DNA of 64,000 bases from Stenotrophomonas rhizophila (GCF_003651185.1 NZ_RCDC01000005.1:310001-374000); one strand, 5' to 3'. Counted from the first letter of the stretch, positions 1 to 8,328 are shown. Notes: a model not told the origin generated them from the letters alone. Translations and numbers: made by a program.

Positions 1-198
1 GATCAACAGCCCCCACAGATGCCCGACCACGCGCCAGTCGCGTTGGGCCAGCGCCATGCCGAGCTGGCTGGTGGTGCCGGTCATGTGGCTGACGGCCTGG
101 TGTTCGAACCCCAGGAAGCCGACCACGTTGACCATCCCGGCTACGCAGGACAGGGCGATCGCCCCGATCCAGACCCAGGTGGGCAGCCGGATGCTCAT
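1..198 (-). CDS. DUF1275 (YoaK-type) membrane protein, N-terminal part only
   Basis: The first 66 codons read from an ATG at 198 and run off the window edge, so the C-terminal part is missing. The visible part begins MSIRLPTWVWIGAIALSCVA and goes on with GMVNVVGFLG and the stretch HMTGTTSQLG. A first hydrophobic helix followed by a conserved 'H(M)TG..(S/T)..G' loop is characteristic of the DUF1275/YoaK family of small integral membrane proteins, whose function is not established. It lies 30 bases downstream of the lipoprotein gene on the same strand and is probably cotranscribed with it. An in-frame upstream extension cannot be excluded, but this ATG fits the family N-terminus. The family call is from motif recognition only. 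Confidence 0.7.
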   Translation of the reverse strand, partial: MSIRLPTWVWIGAIALSCVAGMVNVVGFLGFEHQAVSHMTGTTSQLGMALAQRDWRVVGHLWGLLI

Positions 199-228
199 CC
201 GGCGTGCGTGGGGGTGGTCACGGCACGA

Positions 229-735
229 TCAACGGCCCGCGGGCGGGCCGTTGAACTGCACATCCGAAAAACGGCCGCTGCCCGGATCGAACACCGCGCC
301 CCAGAACTGCGCGCCCCCATCGCAGACCCGGATCGCATCACGCGCTGGATCGATGTCGGCATCGTCAGGCAGATGGAAGGCGTTGAGGTAGATGAGCTTG
401 CGCGCGTTCATCTCGATGCCGACGTACTGGCGATCGAAATCGGCGGCCTTGGGCACCTGCGCCTCCAGCGTCGGCAAGGCGGCTTCGAGCTGCTCGACAT
501 CCTTGCGGCTGGGCGCCCAGTAACCGGTGACCCGTCCGGCCTCGCGGCCGGGACTGTCGCGCGAGCAGGTATCGAGGACCTGGGCGGCGACGATCGGTCG
601 CGTCACCACCCAGGACTGGCCGGTCTTGATTGCGGTCGGGACGCTGGCGCCCGGCCGCGTGTTGGCGGGCGTGCAGGCCGCCGCCAGCGCAGCAAGCGCC
701 AGCGGCAGGAGGGCACGGGACAGGGAACGGCTCAC
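229..735 (-). CDS. Hypothetical lipoprotein, 168 aa
   Basis: I do not recognise a named family. The protein starts MSRSLSRALLPLALAALAAA and then Cys-21, a clear signal peptide with an LAAAC lipobox, so it should be lipidated and held at the periplasmic face of a membrane. The mature part has about 148 residues, contains Cys residues at CSRDS and VCDGG that could form a disulfide, and is otherwise soluble. The start is a GTG at 735 whose last two bases belong to the TGA stop of phoH (GTGA overlap). A GGAGG ribosome site lies inside the phoH 3' end at about 739-743, which argues for translational coupling to phoH. No known domain is obvious. Confidence 0.72.
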   Translation of the reverse strand: MSRSLSRALLPLALAALAAACTPANTRPGASVPTAIKTGQSWVVTRPIVAAQVLDTCSRDSPGREAGRVTGYWAPSRKDVEQLEAALPTLEAQVPKAADFDRQYVGIEMNARKLIYLNAFHLPDDADIDPARDAIRVCDGGAQFWGAVFDPGSGRFSDVQFNGPPAGR

Positions 736-2129
736 AACACCTCCGAAGCGTAATCGGCCAAGCGCGAACGCTCGCCACGGCGCAGCGTGACGTGCGCGCT
801 GTGCGGCCAGTTCTTGAAACGGTCCACCGCGTAGGTCAGGCCCGAGGTGGTCTCGGTCAGGTAGGGGGTATCGATCTGTTCGACGTTGCCCAGGCAGACG
901 ATCTTGGTCCCGGGGCCGGCACGGGTGATCAGGGTCTTCATCTGCTTGGGGGTGAGGTTCTGCGCTTCATCCAGGATCAGATAGCGCGACAGGAACGTGC
1001 GCCCGCGCATGAAGTTCAGCGAGCGGATCTTGATCCGGCTGGCGATCAGGTCGTTGGTTGCCGCTCGGCCCCACGCGCCGCCTTCCTGGGTATGCGTGAG
1101 CACTTCCAGGTTGTCGGTCAGCGCGCCCATCCATGGCGTCATCTTCTCTTCCTCGGTACCGGGCAGGAAGCCGATGTCCTCGCCGACGCTGACCGTGGCG
1201 CGGGTCATGATGATCTCGCGGTAGCGCTGCTGGTCCATGGTCTGGGCCAGGCCGGCGGCCAGCGCGAGCAGCGTCTTGCCGGTACCGGCGGTGCCAAGCA
1301 GGGTGACGAAATCGATCTCCGGGTCCATCAACGCATTGAGCGCGAAGTTCTGCTCGCGGTTGCGCGCGCTGATGCCCCACACCGCATGGCTGCCGTGGCG
1401 GAAATCGTTGACCAGCGACAACGTGATCCTGTCGCCGTCCACCTTGGCCACGCGCAGTTCGACTTCATCGTCGCCCGGCAGGTAGGCGTACTGGTTCGGG
1501 TGCCAGTTCTCGTCTTCGCTGGCGATGATTTCGTAACTGGTGCGGCCCTTGTCACTCCAGCTGCGCAGGTTGTCGGTGTGCTTCTTCCAGAAGTCTTCCG
1601 GCAGCTCGGTGGCGCCGGTATAGAGCAGGCTGAAATCGTCCAGCGCGCGGTCGTTCTCGTAATCCTCGGAGACGATGCCGGCAATCGCCGCCTTGATCCG
1701 CAGGTTGATGTCCTTGGACACGAACACCACCGGAATCTCCGGCACCTGTTCCTTCAGCGCCAGGATCGCGCCGAGGATGGCGTTGTCCGGAATCACCGCG
1801 CCGAAGCTCTTGCCCGCATCGAAATGACTGGTCTGGAAGCGCAGCAGGCCCACGCTCTGCTTGCCACGCAGCTGCAGCCCGTTGGGTCGCTGCAGCGGGA
1901 TGCCATCGGCCAGATTGTCCAGGCCCGAGGCCTGCACCAGCTCATTGAGGAAGCGGCTGACCTGGCGCGCATTGCGGCTCGCCTCGGTGGTGCCCTTCTT
2001 GCCGTTGTCCAGCTCTTCGATCACCTGCATCGGCAGGTAGACATCATGCTCCTCGAACTTGAACAGCGCGGTCGGATCGTGCATCAGCACGTTGGTATCC
2101 AGTACGTAGATGCGCTTGCCTCGGGTCAT
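732..2129 (-). CDS. phoH: PIN-domain plus PhoH-type ATPase
   Basis: A two-domain protein of 465 aa. Residues about 1-130 form a PIN nuclease-like domain (KRIYVLDTNVLMHDP near the N-terminus, then acidic positions such as EELD and FVSKDINLR). Residues about 230-460 form the PhoH ATPase with Walker A GTAGTGKTLLAL and Walker B LILDEAQN. The PIN-PhoH fusion is the YlaK/PhoH2-type arrangement associated with RNA unwinding and cleavage; activity here is inferred. A longer frame begins at 2159, but the ATG at 2129 has AGGA about 7 bases upstream and begins directly at the PIN domain (MTRGKRIYVLD), so I chose it. The stop overlaps the GTG of the downstream lipoprotein gene. Confidence 0.9.
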   Translation of the reverse strand: MTRGKRIYVLDTNVLMHDPTALFKFEEHDVYLPMQVIEELDNGKKGTTEASRNARQVSRFLNELVQASGLDNLADGIPLQRPNGLQLRGKQSVGLLRFQTSHFDAGKSFGAVIPDNAILGAILALKEQVPEIPVVFVSKDINLRIKAAIAGIVSEDYENDRALDDFSLLYTGATELPEDFWKKHTDNLRSWSDKGRTSYEIIASEDENWHPNQYAYLPGDDEVELRVAKVDGDRITLSLVNDFRHGSHAVWGISARNREQNFALNALMDPEIDFVTLLGTAGTGKTLLALAAGLAQTMDQQRYREIIMTRATVSVGEDIGFLPGTEEEKMTPWMGALTDNLEVLTHTQEGGAWGRAATNDLIASRIKIRSLNFMRGRTFLSRYLILDEAQNLTPKQMKTLITRAGPGTKIVCLGNVEQIDTPYLTETTSGLTYAVDRFKNWPHSAHVTLRRGERSRLADYASEVL

Positions 2130-2210
2130 CGTCAATTCCTGGTGGCAGAACAGGGACAAGCCATCACGACCTGCGGGGCAGGGTGATGGCCATTGGGGGT
2201 GCCGGGTTGA

Positions 2211-2690
2211 TCACTGGGTTTTCGCGGCCTTCAGGGCTTCAAGGACGGTGTCTGCGTGGCCGGCCACTTTGACCTTGCGCCACACCTGCACGATACGACT
2301 GTCCGGCGAAATGAGGAAGGTGCTGCGCTCGATGCCACGCACCTGCTTGCCGTACATGTTCTTCAGCTTGATCACGTCGAACGCCGTGCACAGCGCTTCG
2401 TCGCCATCGCTGATCAGCGGGAAGGCGAAGCCCTGCTTGGCGCAGAAGGTGTCGTGGGACTTGACCGAATCACGGGAGACGCCGAAGACGCGGGCGCCGG
2501 CCTTCGTGAACTGCGGGAGCAGCGCGTTGAAATCGATGCCCTCGGTGGTGCAGCCCGGGGTGCTGTCCTTGGGGTAGAAGTACAGCACCAGCCACTGGCC
2601 GGCCAGCTCGCCGAGGGTGGTGGTGTCGCCGCCGGACAAGGCCAGCGGAAGCGCGAGGGTGGTGCTGTCCAGGGTGTCGCCGTCGTTCAT
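2211..2690 (-). CDS. bcp: Thioredoxin-dependent peroxiredoxin Bcp (PrxQ)
   Basis: A 159-aa atypical peroxiredoxin that reduces hydrogen and organic peroxides in the cytoplasm using thioredoxin. The peroxidatic Cys lies in the typical context YPKDSTPGCTTEG, followed five residues later by F(N)ALLPQF, where many family members carry the resolving Cys; here that second Cys is absent, so this is probably the one-Cys-like subgroup. VFGVSRDSVKSHDTF and the FLISPDSRI strand complete the AhpC/TSA fold. Length is normal. The gene sits next to gcvR, with dapA divergent beyond it, the same order known in Escherichia coli. The 78-base gap to gcvR contains the small palindrome GTAGATCTAC. Confidence 0.93.
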   Translation of the reverse strand: MNDGDTLDSTTLALPLALSGGDTTTLGELAGQWLVLYFYPKDSTPGCTTEGIDFNALLPQFTKAGARVFGVSRDSVKSHDTFCAKQGFAFPLISDGDEALCTAFDVIKLKNMYGKQVRGIERSTFLISPDSRIVQVWRKVKVAGHADTVLEALKAAKTQ

Positions 2691-2768
2691 GGGTTCCTTT
2701 CCGGATCCTGGGGTAGATCTACTACAACTGCATGAAACCCCGCGCGCCCGTGACGAACGCGCGAAACA

Positions 2769-3329
2769 TCAGAACTTCATCGGGTCCATGATCGCATCGA
2801 GGTTGAGGTGATCGCAGAACTCGAGGAAATCATCGCGCAGCGCGGCAATGTGCATGTTCGCCGGCACCCCGATCGTGACCTGCGCGGAGAACATTTCCGC
2901 ACCGGTCTGCATTGCGCGGTAACGCGTGCTCTGCAGGTTTTCGATGGTGATGCCCTGGCGGTCGAAGAAATCGGCCAGCTGGAACAGGATCCCTGGCTTG
3001 TCGGCGGCGATCACTTCCACGATGTAGGGCAGCAGGTTGGACTGCGCCTGCTTGGCACCGGTGCGGTACCAGACCAGCTTCAGGCCTTCCTCACGCTCCA
3101 GCCGGGTCAGCATCGCCTCCAGCTTGGCCACCGAGTCCCACGAGCCGGTGGCCAGGGCGGTCACGGACACGTCGCGCCCGACCGTGGCCAGGCGGGCATC
3201 GACCAGATTGCAGCCACTGTCGGCGATACGCCGGGTCACAGGCAGCAGGGGGGACTCCGGATGCGTCGTATAGGCGTTGATCAGGAGGTGGTTTTCGGTC
3301 GGCGCAGGCCGCGGCGTGGTGTCGGTCAA
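2769..3329 (-). CDS. gcvR: Glycine cleavage system regulator GcvR (two ACT domains)
   Basis: A cytoplasmic regulator of about 186 aa with two tandem ACT domains: residues about 12-85 (HLLINAYTTHPESPLLPVT onward) and about 100-180 (IVEVIAADKPGILFQLADFF then ITIENLQSTRY). In E. coli GcvR binds glycine and antagonises GcvA at the glycine cleavage operon. The long open frame extends to 3515, but homology begins near HLLIN. The best start is therefore a TTG at 3329 (LTDTTPRPAP) with GGA upstream, giving the family's usual length. It is divergent from dapA with a gap of 157 bases and precedes bcp. No GcvA is seen in the window, so the partner is unverified. Confidence 0.85.
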   Translation of the reverse strand: MTDTTPRPAPTENHLLINAYTTHPESPLLPVTRRIADSGCNLVDARLATVGRDVSVTALATGSWDSVAKLEAMLTRLEREEGLKLVWYRTGAKQAQSNLLPYIVEVIAADKPGILFQLADFFDRQGITIENLQSTRYRAMQTGAEMFSAQVTIGVPANMHIAALRDDFLEFCDHLNLDAIMDPMKF

Positions 3330-3486
3330 GATGGTTCCGGGTGATACAAGGTGAGTCTGAACGGCCGGCGACGGCACGTTCGCCGGAGTCCAGCATACTT
3401 GCCCGCGCTTTCGACCCGCAAGTAACATGCAACGTACATCTGGCCGGCGCTTACGCAGGCACGGTGCCCCCTTTCTTCCGAGCACG

Positions 3487-4386
3487 ATGTCCTTGTCCCT
3501 TTCCGGTCTCATCACCGCGCTGGCGACGCCCTTCCAGGCGAACGGCGCATTGGATCCCGACGGTTGGCAGCGCCTGCTGCACCTGCAACTGGAGGGTGGT
3601 GTTCACGGGGTGGTGGTGGCCGGTTCGACCGGTGAAGCCGCTGCCCTGTCCGACGACGAATACGACCAGCTGCTGCGCAGTGCGGTCAAAACCGTCGCCG
3701 GGCGCATCCCGGTACTGGCCGGGACCGGCCTGTCGGGGACGGCCAAAACGATCGAGCAGACCCGTCGTGCGGCCGCCAACGGCGCGACCCATGCGCTGGT
3801 GGTGACCCCGCCGTACGTGCGCCCGACCCAGGCCGGCCTGATCGCGCATTACCGCGCGGTGGCCGACCAGGGCGGCCTGCCGGTCATCCTGTACAACGTG
3901 CCCGGCCGCACCGGCTGCGACATGCTGCCCGAAACCGTCGCCGAGCTGGCCCGCCACCCGAACATCGTCGGCATCAAGGAAGCGGTGGGCGATGTGGGCC
4001 GCGTCAATGCCCTGCTGGCCCTGCGTACGCCGGACTTCGCCATCCTCAGCGGTGACGACGGTACGGCCGCGCGTTCCATCCTGTCCGGCGTGGATGGCTT
4101 GATCTCGGTGGGCTCCAACGCCCTGCCGGGCGCCTACCGCCGGATGTGCGACCTGGCGACGGCCGGGGAACGCGAGGCGACCGAGTCGTGGGATGCCCGT
4201 CTCGAGCCGTTCCATGAATTCTGCGGCGTGGAGTCCAACCCGATCCCGGTGAAGGACCTGCTGCGCCGGATCGGCATTGGTGACGGCCTGCGCCTGCCGC
4301 TGCTGCCCTTGTCCGCGGCCCATCACGCCGCTGCCGAACACCTGGCCACCGATATCGGTGCGCTGGAAGCACTATCCAACCACTGA
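3487..4386 (+). CDS. dapA: 4-hydroxy-tetrahydrodipicolinate synthase
   Basis: Condenses pyruvate with aspartate semialdehyde in lysine and diaminopimelate synthesis. The 299-aa protein has the complete aldolase barrel: LITALATPF at the N-terminus, the [10 protein letters not shown] substrate loop, the tyrosine in [10 protein letters not shown] and the Schiff-base lysine in VGIKEAVGD. The open frame extends upstream to 3427; the ATG at 3487 ([12 protein letters not shown]) gives the normal length. The BamC-like lipoprotein follows 26 bases downstream, the dapA-bamC order known in E. coli. Confidence 0.96.
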   Translation: MSLSLSGLITALATPFQANGALDPDGWQRLLHLQLEGGVHGVVVAGSTGEAAALSDDEYDQLLRSAVKTVAGRIPVLAGTGLSGTAKTIEQTRRAAANGATHALVVTPPYVRPTQAGLIAHYRAVADQGGLPVILYNVPGRTGCDMLPETVAELARHPNIVGIKEAVGDVGRVNALLALRTPDFAILSGDDGTAARSILSGVDGLISVGSNALPGAYRRMCDLATAGEREATESWDARLEPFHEFCGVESNPIPVKDLLRRIGIGDGLRLPLLPLSAAHHAAAEHLATDIGALEALSNH

Positions 4387-4412
4387 TGTCAGTGGTCACC
4401 CAGGAGATTCCC

Positions 4413-4937
4413 ATGCGTCAATCCGTTTCCGCCTTCCGCGTGCTGTCCTTCGCGATCCTGGCTACCGCCACCCTCGTCGGCACCACCGGTTGCTTCAAGC
4501 GCGGCGCCAAGGGCGACTACGCCCTGGCCCCGGAAGTGCGCCCGCTGGAAGTGCCGCCGGATCTGAACGTCCCGGCCGGCCAGGCCGCCGCTACCGCTGC
4601 GACCAGCTCCTCGCTGGCCTCGCAGGCGGCGCGTCCGGCCCCGGCCGCGAACCCGGCGGCCGCCAACAACGCCGGCTTCACCGTGCCGGGCACCAAGGAC
4701 GAGGTGTTCGCCAAGGTCGGCACCGCGCTGGAGGCCGTTGAAGGCGTGAAGATCGCCAGCAAGGCCCAGTTGCTGGGTTCCTACGACGTGGCCTTCGAAG
4801 GCAGCGACTTCCTGGTCCGCGTGGTCGCCGTCGATGCCGGTGCTTATGTGTCGGCCGTCGACCCGCGTGGCCTGCCGGCCACCGCGGCGGCCCCGACCAA
4901 GCTGCTGGGCGAGCTGAAGGCGAAGCTGGCTCCGTAA
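4413..4937 (+). CDS. bamC: BamC-like (NlpB-like) outer-membrane lipoprotein
   Basis: A 174-aa protein with a signal peptide and lipobox (residues 1-28, ending VGTTGC). The mature N-terminus DYALAPEVRPLEVPPDLN resembles the extended BamD-binding segment of BamC, and one compact domain follows a 40-residue Ala/Pro/Ser-rich linker (FTVPGTKDEVFAKVGTALEA onward). It is about half the length of E. coli BamC, so only one helix-grip domain seems to be present. The position directly after dapA supports the assignment to the beta-barrel assembly machinery. An in-frame ATG at 4386 overlaps the dapA stop, but the ATG at 4413 has CAGGAGA 7 bases upstream and starts the signal peptide. The name is an inference from motif and context. 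Confidence 0.65.
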   Translation: MRQSVSAFRVLSFAILATATLVGTTGCFKRGAKGDYALAPEVRPLEVPPDLNVPAGQAAATAATSSSLASQAARPAPAANPAAANNAGFTVPGTKDEVFAKVGTALEAVEGVKIASKAQLLGSYDVAFEGSDFLVRVVAVDAGAYVSAVDPRGLPATAAAPTKLLGELKAKLAP

Positions 4938-4956
4938 CCGGAACCGGTCAGAGAAA

Positions 4957-4985
4957 CGAAAAGGGCGCCGTCGGCGCCCTTTTTC
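4957..4985. terminator. Bidirectional Rho-independent terminator
   Basis: An A-run, the hairpin GGGCGCCG/TCGGCGCCC (4963-4979) and a T-run lie between the convergent bamC-like gene (+) and fdxA (-). The A and T flanks make it usable from both strands. Confidence 0.85.
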
Positions 4986-5007
4986 GTTGCCGCCAGCGCC
5001 CGACGGC

Positions 5008-5331
5008 TCAGCGTTCCAGAAGCGTCAGCTTGTCCGGCTTGCCATCCCATTCGCCGGCATCGGCGGGCGGGTCCTTGCGCACGGTCAGCACCGGCCAGGC
5101 CTTGGCCAGCTCGGCGTTCAGGGCGACGAATGCTTCCTGCCCGGCGGGCACGTCGTCTTCGGGGAAGATCGCGTTGACCGGGCACTCCGGTTCGCACAGG
5201 GTGCAATCGATGCACTCATCCGGGTCGATCACCAGGAAGTTGGGGCCTTCGTGGAAGCAATCCACGGGGCACACTTCCACGCAATCGGTGTGTTTGCACT
5301 TGATGCAGTTTTCGGTGACGACAAAAGGCAT
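5008..5331 (-). CDS. fdxA: Seven-iron ferredoxin FdxA
   Basis: A 107-aa ferredoxin with one [3Fe-4S] and one [4Fe-4S] cluster. The N-terminal segment has the cysteine spacing [18 protein letters not shown] and the second motif [13 protein letters not shown], followed by the C-terminal extension ending LTLLER seen in the Azotobacter-type 7Fe family. It is a cytoplasmic electron carrier; the partner enzyme cannot be read from context. The open frame runs further upstream, but the ATG at 5331 ([12 protein letters not shown]) matches the family N-terminus. It is convergent with the dapA unit and shares its terminator. Confidence 0.95.
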   Translation of the reverse strand: MPFVVTENCIKCKHTDCVEVCPVDCFHEGPNFLVIDPDECIDCTLCEPECPVNAIFPEDDVPAGQEAFVALNAELAKAWPVLTVRKDPPADAGEWDGKPDKLTLLER

Positions 5332-5436
5332 GGCTGGATCTGAATCCGACAGTAAGCCGCACAATTCTAGAACAGGTTGGTCCGTGGCGCGGGATCGGAT
5401 CGTGCCTGAAAACCCGAAATGCCGCTGGCGCAAGGC

Positions 5437-6366
5437 TCAGCCCCAGCGGAAGGGACTCTCGGGCAGGCCGGGGATGCCGGTCTCCAGCGCAAATACGCCG
5501 CCGGCGCGCGGGCTGGCCGCCAGTTGCTGGTCGGTGTGGTCCAGCCGGGAACTGGTGATCATCAGGTGCCGCAGCGAGGGCCCGCCGAGCGCGACGCAGG
5601 TCGGGTTGCGCACCGGCAGCAGGACCACCCGGTCAACCTGTCCGTCAGGGCGATAACGCACCACGCGCGAGGCGCGCCACTGCGCGTTCCAGACGCCGCC
5701 ATCGGCATCCACAATGGCCCCATCCGGTTCCCAGTCCGGATCGGGCAGCGCAGCGAACAGGCGCGGCGCCCCGCAGTGCGCGCGCTCGGCGTCGTAATCG
5801 CAGCACCACAGCGCCGGCCGTACCGAATCGCAGAAGTACATCGTGGCGCCGTCCGCGCTGAAACAGATCGCATTGGGAATGACGACGTCCGGCAGGTTCA
5901 GTTCGCGCAGGCCATGGCGCATCGAAAACTGGTAGTAGCGGCCGAGCGGTGCACGCGCAGGATCCTCGCTCATGGTGCCGAACACCAGATTGCCGGCGCG
6001 ATCGGTACGGCCGTCATTGCTGCGCGTGTCCACGACATCGGGCTGCACATCGGCCAGCCATTCCAGCGCGGGCGCCGGGGCATCGCCGTCGCGGTCGATA
6101 TCCAGCCGCTGCAATGAGCCGGCCAGCGCGATCAGCAGGCGGCCGTCGTCCCCTTCGGCGAGGCAGCCGGGCCGGTCCGGCAGCAACCAGCTCCGGTGAC
6201 TGCCGTCGGCACTGCGGTACTGCCACAAGCGGCGCTCACTGATATCCACCCAGAAAAGGCATTGCCGGCGGGCCGACCACAGGGCGCCTTCGCCATGGGT
6301 GCAGCGGCTGTCGACCAGCAGTGGAACATCGGCGACAGCGGTAGACGGGGCGGCGGCGTCGCGCAT
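5437..6366 (-). CDS. SMP-30/gluconolactonase/LRE-family sugar lactone hydrolase
   Basis: A 309-aa six-bladed beta-propeller of the SMP-30 family, which hydrolyses sugar lactones with a divalent metal. The landmarks are visible: the N-terminal GEGALW with the metal-binding Glu, the WVDI strand, NDGRTDRAGNLVFGTM with the metal-binding Asn, and ICFSADGATMYFCDS with the catalytic Asp region. It has no signal peptide, so it is cytoplasmic. It is divergent from the sugar-porter gene at 6615. Lactones such as gluconolactone or xylonolactone are plausible substrates, but the sugar is not decided by the sequence. Confidence 0.85.
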   Translation of the reverse strand: MRDAAAPSTAVADVPLLVDSRCTHGEGALWSARRQCLFWVDISERRLWQYRSADGSHRSWLLPDRPGCLAEGDDGRLLIALAGSLQRLDIDRDGDAPAPALEWLADVQPDVVDTRSNDGRTDRAGNLVFGTMSEDPARAPLGRYYQFSMRHGLRELNLPDVVIPNAICFSADGATMYFCDSVRPALWCCDYDAERAHCGAPRLFAALPDPDWEPDGAIVDADGGVWNAQWRASRVVRYRPDGQVDRVVLLPVRNPTCVALGGPSLRHLMITSSRLDHTDQQLAASPRAGGVFALETGIPGLPESPFRWG

Positions 6367-6502
6367 TCGGCAGGCTCACAACATCAGCGGGCGTTGCATT
6401 CTGCCACCGGGTCGATCCATCCCGTGTGCGCTGCGCCTCACTGCCGAGACAATGCCGCAGTGCACGATTGCAGAGCCGTCGATCCCCGGTCCAAGATGGA
6501 GG

Positions 6503-6518
6503 TGACTACCGGTAGACA
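6503..6518. promoter_or_regulatory. Candidate LacI-family-type operator between lactonase and sugar transporter
   Basis: TGACTACCGGTAGACA is a 16-base palindrome with a central CG and TG...CA ends; only one symmetric pair fails. It lies in the 248-base divergent region, 96 bases before the MFS start. Shape and size fit LacI-family sites, but no regulator gene is adjacent. The rest of 6367-6614 shows nothing I can name. Confidence 0.4.
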
Positions 6519-6614
6519 GTCAGGCGCGGGGGTGCGGCAGACGACGGTTCTGATCAACCATCCATCTGCTGCGCTGATCCGCAGCATCCAGTGTCCCTTC
6601 AACCAGGGGTTCCC

Positions 6615-8045
6615 ATGTCCAGTGCTTCGCTCAGCAGTACCCGCGCCGGTAGCGGCGAGAACACCGGTTTCATCGTCCTGATCAGCTGCGTGGCCACCAT
6701 CGGTGGCTTCCTGTTCGGGTTTGACAGCGGCGTGATCAACGGCACCGTCGATGGTCTGAAGGACACCTTCCAGTCCAGTTCGGCCGGGATCGGCTTCGAG
6801 GTCGCCTCGATGCTGCTCGGCTGCGCGATCGGTGCATTCTTCGCCGGCCGCCTCGGCGACCGGCTCGGCCGCCGCGGCGTGCTGATCATCGCCGCGGTGA
6901 TGTTCCTGTTCTCCGCCTTGGGGGCAGGGGCGGCACACAGCTCCACGGTATTCATCATCGCCCGGGTGATCGGTGGCTTCGCGGTGGGTGCGGCCAGCGT
7001 GATGTCGCCGGCCTACATCGCCGAGGTGGCCTCGGCCCGCTACCGCGGCCGGCTGGCGACGGTGCAGCAGATCGCGATCATCAGCGGCCTGTTCTGCGCC
7101 TTCCTCAGCAACTATCTATTGGCCAAGGCGGCCGGTGCCTCCACCCAGGCGCTGTGGCTGGGGCAGGCGGCATGGCGCTGGATGTTCTGGATGCAGGCCA
7201 TTCCCTCGCTGCTGTTCCTGTGCCTGCTGCTGGTGATCCCGGAGAGCCCGCGCTTCCTGGTGGTCAAAGGGCGCCGTGACCAGGCCCTGGCGGTGCTGAC
7301 CCGGCTGTACGGCCCGGTCGAGGCGCAGGCCAAGATCACCGAGATCGAAGGCTCGCTGTCCCAGGACCAGCACCGCCCGACCTTCTCGGATCTGATCAGC
7401 AAGACCACCGGCAAACTGCGCCCGATCGTCTGGATCGGCATCGGCCTGGCGGTGTTCCAGCAGCTGGTCGGCATCAACGTCGTCTTCTATTACGGCGCGG
7501 TGCTGTGGCAGGCGGTGGGCTTCTCGGAGAACGACGCGCTGCTGATCAACGTGCTCTCGGGTGCGCTGAGCATCGGCGCCTGCCTGATCACCGTGGTCCT
7601 GATCGACCGCATCGGCCGTAAGCCGCTGCTGTGGGTCGGCTCGGTCGGCATGGCGATCTCACTGGCGCTGGTCACCATTGCCTTCGCCAGTGGTTCGCTG
7701 GATACCGCCGGGAAGCTTCAGCTCACGGACAACATGGGCGTGCTGGCGCTGGTGGCGGCCAACGTCTACGTGATCTTCTTCAACATGTCCTGGGGCCCGG
7801 TGATGTGGGTGATGCTGGGCGAGATGTTCCCCAACCAGATCCGCGGTTCGGGGCTGGCGGTGGCCGGCGCGGCGCAGTGGACCTCCAACTTCGCCATCAC
7901 CGTGTCCTTCCCGATCCTGCTGGGCAGCATCGGCCTGGCCGGTGCCTACGGCATCTATACGGTGGCGGCGGTGATCTCGGTGTTCTTCGTGCTGCGCTTC
8001 GTCAAGGAGACCAAGGGCAAGGAACTGGAGCAGATGGAGGGCTGA
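6615..8045 (+). CDS. Sugar-porter MFS transporter (proton-coupled sugar symporter)
   Basis: A 476-aa inner-membrane protein with 12 predicted helices of the sugar-porter (GalP/XylE-like) family. Signatures present: GGFLFGFDSGVINGT in helix 1, GRLGDRLGRRG in loop 2-3, an R.GG region (RVIGGFAVGAASVMSPAYIAE), PESPRFLV after helix 6, QQLVGINVVFYYG in helix 7 and IDRIGRKPLL in loop 8-9. These motifs indicate uptake of a hexose or pentose. The ATG at 6615 has AGGGGT upstream; the frame opens earlier at 6591. The divergent neighbour is an SMP-30 lactonase, so the pair may handle one sugar and its lactone. Confidence 0.9.
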   Translation: MSSASLSSTRAGSGENTGFIVLISCVATIGGFLFGFDSGVINGTVDGLKDTFQSSSAGIGFEVASMLLGCAIGAFFAGRLGDRLGRRGVLIIAAVMFLFSALGAGAAHSSTVFIIARVIGGFAVGAASVMSPAYIAEVASARYRGRLATVQQIAIISGLFCAFLSNYLLAKAAGASTQALWLGQAAWRWMFWMQAIPSLLFLCLLLVIPESPRFLVVKGRRDQALAVLTRLYGPVEAQAKITEIEGSLSQDQHRPTFSDLISKTTGKLRPIVWIGIGLAVFQQLVGINVVFYYGAVLWQAVGFSENDALLINVLSGALSIGACLITVVLIDRIGRKPLLWVGSVGMAISLALVTIAFASGSLDTAGKLQLTDNMGVLALVAANVYVIFFNMSWGPVMWVMLGEMFPNQIRGSGLAVAGAAQWTSNFAITVSFPILLGSIGLAGAYGIYTVAAVISVFFVLRFVKETKGKELEQMEG

Positions 8046-8149
8046 GCCGCTCCGGACGGCCCTGCGCGCAGGGTAGGGGCCGGGTCGGGGAGTGCGCTCC
8101 CCGGTCCGGGCCTGGCAGGGCAGGCGCCGCAGGCCCTGGGCCCTGAACG

Positions 8150-8178
8150 CAAAAAACCCCGCCGTGGCGGGGTTTTTG
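8150..8178. terminator. Bidirectional terminator (MFS gene / tRNA-Glu)
   Basis: A-run, stem CCCCGCC/GGCGGGG with a GT loop, then T-run. It closes the plus-strand MFS unit and also sits just past the CCA end of the minus-strand tRNA-Glu. Confidence 0.85.
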
Positions 8179-8195
8179 GCTTTCTGCACCGCGAC

Positions 8196-8270
8196 TGGTG
8201 CTCCCTAGGGGACTCGAACCCCTGTTTTAGCCTTGAGAGGGCCACGTCCTAACCATTAGACGAAGGGAGC
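8196..8270 (-). tRNA. tRNA-Glu (anticodon CTC)
   Basis: On the minus strand the 75-base sequence folds as a cloverleaf. Acceptor GCTCCCT pairs with AGGGAGC. The D arm is GTCTAATGGTTAGGAC. The anticodon stem TGGCC/GGCTA has loop CTCTCAA, giving anticodon CTC. The T arm is AGGGGTTCGAGTCCCCT. The CCA end is encoded (8196-8198 on plus). The identity is glutamate by similarity to bacterial tRNA-Glu acceptor and D arms. It is a single-gene unit with its own promoter (8300-8328) and a terminator (8150-8178). Confidence 0.96.
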
Positions 8271-8275
8271 AGACT

Positions 8276-8304
8276 TTGTCGCGAACTGCGCAGCGCGCTA
8301 GTAT
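8276..8304 (+). promoter_or_regulatory. Candidate sigma70 promoter for pcnB
   Basis: -35 TTGTCG (8276-8281), 17-base spacer, -10 TAGTAT (8299-8304), predicting a start near 8311, only a few bases before the pcnB ATG at 8315. Its -10 overlaps the -10 of the opposed tRNA promoter. Confidence 0.4.
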
Positions 8305-8328
8305 ATGGACCTAGATGCCATTGGGCAA
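8300..8328 (-). promoter_or_regulatory. Candidate sigma70 promoter for tRNA-Glu
   Basis: Read on the minus strand: -35 TTGCCC (8328-8323), 17-base spacer, -10 TATACT (8305-8300), with the mature tRNA beginning at 8270. The -35 lies inside the first codons of pcnB. Confidence 0.5.
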
